Shown here: positions 31,358 to 38,828 of the stretch, one piece after another
Numbering within the stretch: the stretch's first letter is position 1
How the letters are laid out: every line of letters starts with the position of its first letter
Assembly: GCF_000003815.2 (NCBI RefSeq)
Contig: NC_049979.1
Location: forward strand, 34,122,435 to 34,161,262
Source of the DNA: Branchiostoma floridae
Taxonomy: Eukaryota; Chordata; Leptocardii; Amphioxiformes; Branchiostomatidae
Reading direction: 5' to 3'
DNA length: 38,828 nucleotides
The notes under the pieces: generated by a model
Told to the model about the DNA's origin: nothing
The model's input: the letters and a program-made list of their open reading frames with translations, nothing else
The model's database searches: none
Program-made: the position numbers and the translations under genes

Positions 31358-31836
31358 GTATTTGATGTTAGAAACGTTTCTAACATGTGTAAACACTATA
31401 AAACATATTTAGAACATCACACACATGTTATAGATAGTTCTACACAGTAACTTATCACAGTTAGAATGTTATAAATATTTCCAAAAAGTTTGAACAAAAG
31501 GCACGAATACCCTCTTGGTAATGTGGATCGANNNNNNNNNNNNNNNNNNNNNNNNNNNNNNNNNNNNNNNNNNNNNNNNNNNNNNNNNNNNNNNNNNNNN
31601 NNNNNNNNNNNNNNNNNNNNNNNNNNNNNNNTACAGAACGTACAGAAAATGAAGCACAAAAAGACACAGAAGTACAAACTAAAATCTAATAGATGATTCA
31701 AAGTAAATAAATGTACAAGGTGTTGATAAATAGAAGTAAGCGCTAAAGTAGAAGTATTACATAAAATCCAATAGTATTTTAAAGAAATAAATTGTAAAGA
31801 AATGTTTAGGGTTAACGATCTATTGTGTCCTTTTTT
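31358..31836. other. no recognisable feature; contains a 100-N gap
   Basis: The gap at 31532-31631 is exactly 100 N, so it is probably a placeholder for unknown length. The flanks are AT-rich, without an ORF or repeat that I can support. Confidence 0.6.
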
Positions 31837-31840
31837 TTAA

Positions 31841-31905
31841 CCCTATCGAGACTGGGCTTTATGGGCATTCTCTGGACTGGAGGGGGTGAAGGGTGGTGGG
31901 GCTCG
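31841..31905 (+). mobile_element. piggyBac-like element, family B copy 4 (left end only)
   Basis: TTAA (31837-31840) is followed by CCCTATCGAGACTGGGCTTT and a CTGGACTGGAGGGGG stretch. This matches the left end of family B copy 1 (CCCTATCCAGACTGGGCTTT). Similarity is lost after about 65 bp. Confidence 0.7.
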
Positions 31906-32887
31906 TTACTGAAACACAACCAGTAGATTTCTAGATATGACACGCCTTTAAGTCGATTCCTTTACATGCAAAGTACAAGATTACCACGTACTGATATGGT
32001 GGCACGAGAGGGACAGGGATGAATAGTCTATTGATTAACGATTTTTCGTCGAGCTTTTAATAGTTGCTAGTTATTTGGAGTCGAACGTTATATTTAATAA
32101 TGTAGTAAAGCCGCATTCTTACCTTTTACTTAGGTAGAACTGCATACCATGATTCTTTTACGTTCACTTTTCGAAGTACAACTAACGTTACAAGGTATGT
32201 ATGAAGGCTGTACATTGTGCCATGTAACTAGGATTGTCTGCAAGGTCTGTCTTTCATTTGTTTCCGACGAGTTTCGAATACATGTTTGTAAACCACACCG
32301 CAAGATCTGTAATGTTTCAACAATAAACTACCAGTATCACTTCAATGCTTCAATATATCAATACACACTGTAATAGTGCAAATAGATAGTATCAAGAAGG
32401 TTATTATGAAATATACCCAAGAAGCAAACTCTTATGAAAGCAAAATCTCAATATGAGCGACCTTATAAGTGATTATTAGTGAAACCAGAGTCTCGGCAGA
32501 TGACTTGAGGACTTTTTTTTTCAAAATGTCAGTGCTTCTAGGAAAGAACAAGTTTTTCCTCGTTCACATGCATGTTCGTCTTATGACAAAATTATAAGTT
32601 TTTATACCCTTTTCTTGTATTAAGGCTTTTCTGTAAAATCAATACAATAGGGCCTTCACGAACAACCTCCATAAAGGATCCCTCAAGAACTCCTCCAGAG
32701 CTAGTGCTCGTGCAGATCTCCAGCTTCATGGAGCTAGCTCCACGCACTATTGATATTCACAATAGTTCACGTAAATTTAAGACATTTAGACCTCTATTTA
32801 GAGATTTTGCGTGCTCTGTATAGCGTTGTATATTGGGATAGTTTAACTGCATTCTCAAGGTTCTAGTCATATTTAGTAAATTGGCAC
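31906..32887. other. mostly unrecognised; one weak Cys-rich ORF
   Basis: A plus frame at 32149-32373 (74 codons) contains CTLCHVTRIVCKVCLSF and HVCKPHRKIC, a Cys/His spacing that superficially looks like a zinc-binding fold. It fits no family I know, and AT-rich DNA yields such ORFs by chance. A GGAGCTAGCTCC palindrome and a degenerate relative of the 110-bp repeat lie near 32700-32800. Confidence 0.35.
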
Positions 32888-32958
32888 AAATATAAAGAAC
32901 AATTATAAAGAACAAATATAAAGAACAAATATAAAGAACAAATATAAAGAACAAATAT
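32888..32958. repeat. 13-bp tandem repeat, about 5 copies
   Basis: AAATATAAAGAAC is repeated about five times with one variant (AATTATAAAGAAC). The run ends just before CCGCGCGG at the start of the 110-bp tandem repeat. Confidence 0.9.
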
Positions 32959-32959
32959 A

Positions 32960-33336
32960 CCGCGCGGAGAGCTGAACAAGCAGCTCCATGTGTTGTAAAT
33001 GTAAACACATAGTTTACGTGACCTTCAACAAATTAGTAATAGACATCTATGCACAAAAATAAATACAGAAAGGAGAGCTGAGCAAGCAGTTCTATGAATA
33101 TAAATATATCGTTCACGTCACCTTTGACAAAATTGGTGAAAAACTTCTATGGGGATCTTGTAGAGGATAAAAATCCTGCGCGGAGAGCTAAGCGAGCAGC
33201 TCCACACCTTATAAATGTAAATATATGGTTCACGTTACCTCAGAAAAATTGGTGGTAGACCTCGTTGTCGTAAAGAAAAAACGTACCACCCGGAGAACTG
33301 AGCGAGCAGGTCCATGTCTTCTCTGGGGGCGCCCCA
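32960..33336. repeat. 110-bp tandem repeat, 4 copies, cut by a gap
   Basis: GGAGAGCTGAGCAAGCAGCT-like starts lie at 32966, 33072, 33182 and 33292 (periods 106, 110, 110). Each is followed by a TAAATGTAAATATATGGTTC-like stretch and an AAAATTGGTGGTAGAC-like stretch. The run stops at the N gap at 33337, so the true copy number is unknown. Confidence 0.85.
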
Positions 33337-33695
33337 NNNNNNNNNNNNNNNNNNNNNNNNNNNNNNNNNNNNNNNNNNNNNNNNNNNNNNNNNNNNNNNN
33401 NNNNNNNNNNNNNNNNNNNNNNNNNNNNNNNNNNNNNNNNNNNNNNNNNNNNNNNNNNNNNNNNNNNNNNNNNNNNNNNNNNNNNNNNNNNNNNNNNNNN
33501 NNNNNNNNNNNNNNNNNNNNNNNNNNNNNNNNNNNNNNNNNNNNNNNNNNNNNNNNNNNNNNNNNNNNNNNNNNNNNNNNNNNNNNNNNNNNNNNNNNNN
33601 NNNNNNNNNNNNNNNNNNNNNNNNNNNNNNNNNNNNNNNNNNNNNNNNNNNNNNNNNNNNNNNNNNNNNNNNNNNNNNNNNNNNNNNNNNNNNNN
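33337..33695. other. assembly gap
   Basis: A run of 359 N follows directly after the 110-bp tandem repeat. The repeat probably caused the gap. Confidence 0.99.
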
Positions 33696-34920
33696 AAAAT
33701 GCTTAGTTGCGTAATGAAGTTTTGGGTAGTTTACAGAATATTGGAGGACTACACGGAGATGAATATAGAGGACTACCACGGAGTAAAAGGGAAAATTTAG
33801 CGTTGTCCGATAGTAATGAGAGGTCAAGGGCGTGTCCTCAGAGCCTGGAGACTTTACCGAGTAGGCCTAGGGTTGAGCGTTTGGCATTGTACATAGAGCA
33901 GTGGAATAAATAATGTGACACTGTTTCGCGCTGGCACCCACAGGTACATGCTGGGCTGTTGAGCAATCCTCGAGTAAAGGGACGGTGGTTTAGACTACAG
34001 GTCCTAATGCGAAGGCGTAATAGGTGAACACAGGAAAGGCGATGGCCATGACTACAATAGTTGAGCTTAGCATGTCGTATGGTTTTTACGAGAATGGTTC
34101 AAAATTGACAGTAGTTTAAAGAGGGAGTTGACAAATCAAGGTTGTTCCAGTGGTGTGTCGAGTACGGAACAAAGGACCTGGCAAAACGATTTGTTTAAAG
34201 TTCAACCTATTACGTAATTCGTATAAACATGACGAGAGGATAGGTGCGGGGGCTAGTTTGGACAGGTAGTTTCGGGTTTGACCATTTTTATAGAAAAAAA
34301 AAAAAACATAATCCATGAATGTGTCTTTTGTCTGACAGTGTTTCCCAACCAAGTTCATTCGTTGTTGTCAAGTAAGAAGACCCCTTGATGGCACCTGTTA
34401 CAAGAGCACAGTGTTATTGTATGCGGTCAATTTCCTCGGCTGCCGTGCCGTGCCAAATAACGTCGCCGTACTCAAGATAGGGGCGTATATTTGATATATA
34501 TGAAGTTTCGAGGATATGACGAGGTAGTTTTAGAATTTTAGGCCGCTAAAGAGGTCAATACTATTGGATACCTTGGGACATGTTGGAGCTCAGTATAACT
34601 CCATTATGTTTTTGATATCGACTGACTTTATCACACAGTTGTTAAGAAAAAGGGGTGGGTGCACAAGGGGATCTCTCTTGGCTGAGAAAAACATTTCTTC
34701 TGATTTTGTTGGATTTAGCTCCATGAGCCACTGGGTGGCTCAGGCATGAATCTAGACAGGTCATCGTTGAAACAGGCAGCAGAATCAAAAAGGATTGTCT
34801 ACAATATGAAGAAGGGAGCTGTCGTCGGCAAATAGGAATGGAAAAGAAACATTTACAATGTCATTTATATAAACGAGAAAGAATAGTGTGACTGATATTG
34901 ACCCCTGTGGAACACCAGCG
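33696..34920 (-). pseudogene. non-LTR retrotransposon reverse transcriptase, C-terminal half, multiply frameshifted
   Basis: On the minus strand the frame starts AGVPQGSISVTLFFLVYIND (GVPQGS at 34899-34916), then FPFLFADDSSLLHI with the catalytic FADD box at 34818-34832. A frame change follows, then WLMELNPTKSEEMFFSAKR and a stop at about 34590. Further frames give LEYGDVIWHGTAAEEIDRIQ, then TGAIKGSSYLTTTNELGWE, and finally a C-terminal CTCGCQRETVSHYLFHC cluster near 33895-33945. This is the order of palm, thumb and C-terminal zinc-knuckle-like cluster known from LINE ORF2 proteins. At least three frame changes and several stops make it dead. Upstream of GVPQGS it is interrupted by family B copy 2. 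The N-terminal half (endonuclease, fingers) is not found beyond 35876. Confidence 0.85.
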
Positions 34921-35871
34921 TTAGTTCAGACCGGGCTTTTTTTGGTCATCCCTGGACCGGGGGGGCGGGGGCTTTTGAGGCCCTCCACTTCTAAGTCCTA
35001 TAACTCTAAAACGACGTACCGTATGGCCACCAAATTTTTAGGACATGACGTCGACATAATATCTAACGAGTATTGACGTTTGACGTTACGTTGACGTAAT
35101 ATGACGTAATTATGACGTCATCAATTTGATTATATTGGCCGTACCCATGAAGTAGGGGTATTCTCAGAAAACTTCAAGTTATGCCACAAAAATGTAACAA
35201 CAAGTGCAGATAACAGAATAATAATGTTTATTACGACTTGTGTTGCCAATAGCAACATTATTGACGTCAAAATGACGTCATAAAATGACGTCATGCACGT
35301 ATAAGATACGAGTTGGGCTCCGCCATATTATATCCACCACCTTGAATTTTAAAAATACATCTTTTTGCAACAAATAATCACAAAGGGCAATAGAAATAGA
35401 CTAAATTCATTCATTTAGATGGTTTTTGATGAAAAAATACCAGGTAGTTACAAATTTTGAGGGATAATTAGCTTGTTATTCTTGATCTGGCCATAAGGTC
35501 CGCCATCTTCGCTTTTGGGCTGGTGACGTCATCAAATTAGCATAATTTATGCATATATAATTATGAAAGATATGCTAAATAATACAAGATTTTATTTATG
35601 TAACAAAATAGCAGTTATATAGCAAATAAATGTGAAATACTCATTGTTAGAACCAAAAATAGTGACTTTTGGCAAAACTGCCTGTCAACAAACGGTTGCC
35701 ATGGCAACATGAAAAATGGAAACTTTGTCAAACTTCGTAAAATTGTTGTCAACAATATTTTAGAAAAACTCACAAAATTTGGTGGCTTTAGCGAAAGCCA
35801 TTCTGGCGTTATAGAACATCAAAGTTGGCGCAGATCTCAAAAGACCCCCCCCCCCACCGGTCTGAATAGGG
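34921..35871 (+). mobile_element. piggyBac-like element, family B copy 2 (nearly complete)
   Basis: The right end is GGTCTGAATAGGG|TTAA (TTAA 35872-35875). The left end is TTAGTTCAGACCGGGC, that is TTAA-CCCTA-TTCAGACC with a small deletion. G-runs lie inside both ends. TGACGTCA occurs at 35113-35120, 35262-35269, 35273-35280, 35286-35293 and 35524-35531. GTTGCCATGGCAAC is at 35695-35708. It inserted into the LINE reverse transcriptase just upstream of GVPQGS, so it is younger than that LINE. Confidence 0.8.
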
Positions 35872-35875
35872 TTAA

Positions 35876-36040
35876 ACGGTAAGGTTTTGGTTTAAAAATG
35901 TCACATGTACTGAACAGATCATCACATAGAATCGATTAGAAAACGTACGTCATGAAACGTTTTCTTGGATACATTTCGTAATCAATTTTTTTTTGGTAAT
36001 TTTGTACTCTTCTACACTTATGTTTGGAAAATATGAACAA
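35876..36040. other. no recognisable feature
   Basis: This short AT-rich interval lies between two elements. On the minus strand no convincing continuation of the LINE frame could be followed. Confidence 0.4.
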
Positions 36041-37390
36041 CTAGAGTTCCACGAACACATACCTTTGCCAAATAAACCAGGTTTGTTATGTAGAATGATG
36101 TCTGTAGACATAAATGTGTTACTCATTGCATTTTATTTTATATGCCTGAAGTTGGTTCATAACATTTCGCCATTGCTTATACAAATTAGATAATAATATT
36201 GAATTGTATCAAGCATCATTTAAGCTATCAGCATACCAAAAATCATGATAATCCTTTCATCCCTTCTTGACTTATTCTCTTTCAAAGCAGGAAACTAAAC
36301 CGGCTCCTGCAGTTCAAGAAAAGACGTTTAGCGGACCCAAACATACACCTCTTACTCTCTGCCATCTTTCTCAGTTACATATGTGACAAGTTTGAAAGTC
36401 CTATCACGGAATGCAGTGGATTTATCAACTTTCCTCATTAATTATGCAAATTAACTGTTAATTTGCATAACTTGTATCTCATTATGTAAGTTTTTACTTC
36501 GGCTATCTACATACCAAAAATCATGACGATCCGTCAACACGTTCATATTTTGCTATTAATTATGCAAATGAGATCATCATTTGCATAATTAATAATGTAT
36601 TGATATTTCCTTCTTTCTAAGCTACAAATGTGACAAGTTTAAAAGTCCTATAAAGGAATGCAGTGGATTTACAAACTTTTCTTATTAATTATGCAATTTA
36701 GCTGTTGATTTTCACAATTAGAATTCCAGCATGTAAGTCTTCCCTTGGGCTATCTACATACCACAAACCATGACGATCCGTCAACACGTTCATATTTTCT
36801 CATTAATTATGCAAATGAAGCCGTCATTTGCATAATTAACATGAATTCATATTTCTCTCTTCCTCATCTATATATGTGACAAGCTTGAAAGGCCTATCAT
36901 GAAATGCAGTGGATTTATAAACTTTCCTCATTAATTATGCAAATAAGTTGCTGATTTGCATAATAAGTGTTCCATTGTGTACATTGTGACTTGGGCTATC
37001 TACATACCAAAAACCATGACGATCCATGAACACGTTCTGGAGTTATTCTCGTCCAAAGTTTGAAGGATTCGGCGACTGCAGTTCCAACAAGCCGCTAGGC
37101 GGACCAAACTTACCGCACTTACTCTCTGCTCCAAGGGCTATCTACCACTCAAAAATCATAACCACAGCATGTCCAGGACACGAGATATGAAAAATTGAGG
37201 TTCTGCTGCAGTACCTTAGCAAGCCGCTAGGGGGCCCATTATCGAACTTGACATTCGTTTTCCCGACCCCTACCCACCTACCAAATATCATCGGGATCCA
37301 TCCAAGGCTTCTCGAGTTATACTGTTAACACACACACAGACAGACAGACTCACAAGCCCAAAACGTAACCTTAGCCATTCTGGCAAAGGT
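36041..37390 (-). mobile_element. octamer-hairpin element, copy 2 (inverted, 1.35 kb)
   Basis: The plus strand starts CTAGAGTTCCACGAACACAT and ends CCATTCTGGCAAAGGT, which is the reverse complement of the 17966-19574 element. It has three internal units against four in copy 1, and the length difference (259 bp) equals about one unit. Inverted octamer pairs are kept, for example ATTATGCAAAT with ATTTGCATAA around 36440-36470 and 36558-36590. The pair at 36690-36720 is eroded. The (GT)n of copy 1 is here CACACACACAGACAGACAG near 37330. The two copies lie in opposite orientation 18 kb apart. Confidence 0.85.
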
Positions 37391-37731
37391 AATAACCATT
37401 ATTAGGCATTATAGGGCATACTTTTGACGCAGCTTTGCCTTACCATGCTCCAGGCCTTTACAATTCCACTTATATACAAATAACAACCGAGGCATTTGTC
37501 TATGGAGTGTGTATTCATAATATTCAGGAATAATTGCTCTGACATCATGACAAGATAGCGTCAAATGATTTTCGTTTTTGTAAAGAAAATTTTTAAAAAA
37601 TCAAACCTCAAAACTTCTACGACCGTTGTTGTGACAAGTTCAGATAATTAGTTTTGTTTATTTATATCATCTAAAACTTACATTTTATCCAAGCAATGTT
37701 ACATCCCTTGGTCGCTCTCACAATTTTCTCT
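37391..37731. other. no recognisable feature, possibly eroded LINE
   Basis: The interval is AT-rich and has no clear open frame. It may be decayed upstream sequence of the LINE that begins to be readable at 37732. Confidence 0.35.
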
Positions 37732-38518
37732 CTATATAGATGATCTTTACTTGCATGTTCCTGTCCATCAGCTTAATGCAGCAATTCAATTGAATTGTAT
37801 TGCATGGGATACTAAAGGCTAAGTACATGTAGTGTTACAAGTGAACAATTGAATAACATCAAGAAGGCAAAGTGGATGCTTATGGGCTCCACTAGGAAAA
37901 CAAATTCTACTCCTGATTTGGAGATCAAGATTAATGGTGATACCTTGGAAAGGGTTAGCTCTTATAAATATCTGGGTGTCATACTTGATTCTAGCTTAAG
38001 TTTCACTGATCACTTGGATGAGGTGTGTAGTAAAATGTCACAGCGAGGGACTATTAAGACGCCTACGGCCTTATCTTTGCACTGGTGTAGCAAATTTGTT
38101 GTATAAAACCCTTGCTCTACCACTCCTTGAATATTGTAACGTGGTATGGGACAACTGCAGTGCAGCCAACAAGCAGCGTCTCCAAATCCTCCAGAACCGG
38201 GGCGCACGAATCATCCTCCGACGTGAGCCGAGGTCGAATGTTGGGGAGCTGCATCAGGCACTGGTTTGGAGTCTGCTGCAAGAGCGAAGAACTCGGCAGA
38301 TCTGCATTATGGTGTACAAATGCCTTCATGGCCTAGCACCCAACTACCTACTCAACACATTTCGTTTCAATAACCAAATCCACAGTCATAACACCAGACA
38401 AGCACAACTCCTACATAAACCTAACTACACTTCAAGAGCAGGTCAACGCACATTTGCATACAGGGCAGCTGAAATATATAATACACTTAAAACAAGCAAC
38501 TACACTCAAAGCCTTTAA
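37732..38518 (+). pseudogene. non-LTR retrotransposon reverse transcriptase, C-terminal half (CR1/L2-like)
   Basis: The readable part opens with an eroded IDDLYLHVPVHQLNAAIQLN, where a YADD-type catalytic box would stand. It continues with IKKAKWMLMGSTRK, YKYLGVILDSSLSFTDHL and EVCSKMSQRG. A frame change at about 38045 leads to LLRRLRPYLCTGVANLLYKT, LPLLEYCNVVWDNC, LQILQNRGARIILR, ICIMVYKCLHGLAPNYL and HNTRQAQLLH, and the frame ends just after YTQSL. This is the standard order after the palm domain in CR1/L2-type LINEs. A single frameshift and an early stop in the N-terminal part make it non-functional, but it is better preserved than the other LINE fragments here. There is no complete polymerase domain. 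Confidence 0.85.
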
Positions 38519-38828
38519 ACAGTCTCTGATATCATAACACTGAAATCTGACCTCTGATCCCAATGACTGTTCAATTACCTTATGATTTTTTAATCTTGAG
38601 TTGTTATTGTGTATGGGTTGTTATTAGTAAGCTGCGTATATGATTTACTGATCCGAATTGGATTATTCTTTCTTATGTTCAGTCCAATTGATCAGGACAA
38701 ATGGCACTGACATCTGACCTCTGACCGCAATGACTGTCCAAGGACCCTATGAGTTTGTGATCTTGAGTTGTTTTTGTTATTAAGTATGAGTTGTTATTCT
38801 TTTGAGTGTTCCTAAGTTGCTTATATGA
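38519..38828 (+). repeat. LINE 3' region with a 167-bp tandem duplication
   Basis: After the reverse transcriptase frame, the segment 38538-38642 (starting CACTGAAATCTGACCTCTGA) is repeated at 38705-38828 (starting CACTGACATCTGACCTCTGA). Both end in a TATATGA word and share ATCTTGAGTTGTT. The duplication is diverged. It may be the tandem 3' untranslated region of the LINE, which would continue beyond the window. Confidence 0.7.

Noticed and set aside
32149-32373. Zinc-finger protein suggested by CTLCHVTRIVCKVC
   Set aside because: The Cys/His spacing fits no known finger, there are no flanking exons, and the composition is that of random AT-rich DNA.
33225-33827. ORFs of 130-195 codons on both strands across 33337-33695
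   Set aside because: They are produced by the N gap and have no meaning.
33707-33913. Plus-strand ORF of 68 codons
   Set aside because: It is antisense to the LINE C-terminal region, which has recognisable motifs on the minus strand.

Overview
This is AT-rich eukaryotic (animal) DNA from a draft assembly, with four N gaps. There are no dense operon-like genes, no ribosome binding sites and no bacterial signature. The mix of diverse non-LTR retrotransposon relics, TTAA-flanked short DNA elements and a large minisatellite suggests a marine invertebrate. A cephalochordate such as Branchiostoma would fit, but that is an inference from the general style of the repeats and not a match I can prove here. 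No complete, confident host protein-coding gene is visible.

Layout. Positions 1-1395 hold about five diverged copies of a 220-290 bp tandem repeat. From about 2060 to 28810 the window is essentially one minisatellite with a monomer of about 76 bp. Roughly 16 kb of array, on the order of 200 monomers, is split by at least nine insertions: a TA-flanked element (5409-6337), a TTAA-flanked piggyBac-like element with perfect termini (7481-8423), a 3.3 kb TTCTT/AAGAA-rich block with a candidate set of spliced exons (10381-13709), a second TTAA-flanked element (16209-17381), a 1.6 kb element rich in octamer hairpins (17966-19574), a short relic with the same 3' end (23188-23341), a third TTAA element (24967-25890), a 5'-truncated LINE (26503-27098) and two short unclassified inserts (27441-27592, 28213-28614). 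Because the monomer is known, the empty site of most insertions can be read from neighbouring monomers.

The array has higher-order structure. Monomer variants recur in a fixed order, blocks of 0.3-2 kb are duplicated, and the left part is more diverged than the 14-25 kb part. All three reading frames of the minus-strand consensus lack stop codons. The many ORFs there therefore follow from the repeat and are not listed as genes.

From 28.8 kb to the end the window is a graveyard of nested elements: five LINE fragments in total (26.5, 29.4, 31.2, 33.7-34.9 and 37.7-38.8 kb), all broken; more copies of the TTAA family seen at 25 kb (28811-29376, 31841-31905, 34921-35871), one abutting and one interrupting LINE coding sequence; an inverted copy (36041-37390) of the octamer-hairpin element; a foldback hairpin element (31052-31198); and a 23-bp perfect inverted repeat (30086-30147). 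Two weak host-gene candidates remain: the spliced exons at 11989-12477 (minus) and a single-exon candidate at 30446-30757 (plus) followed by a poly(A) signal.

The most unusual features are the large ordered minisatellite that is open in three frames, the motif-laden non-autonomous elements (octamer pairs, CRE palindromes, a perfect X-box, GGGTCA palindromes) and the possible captured exons.
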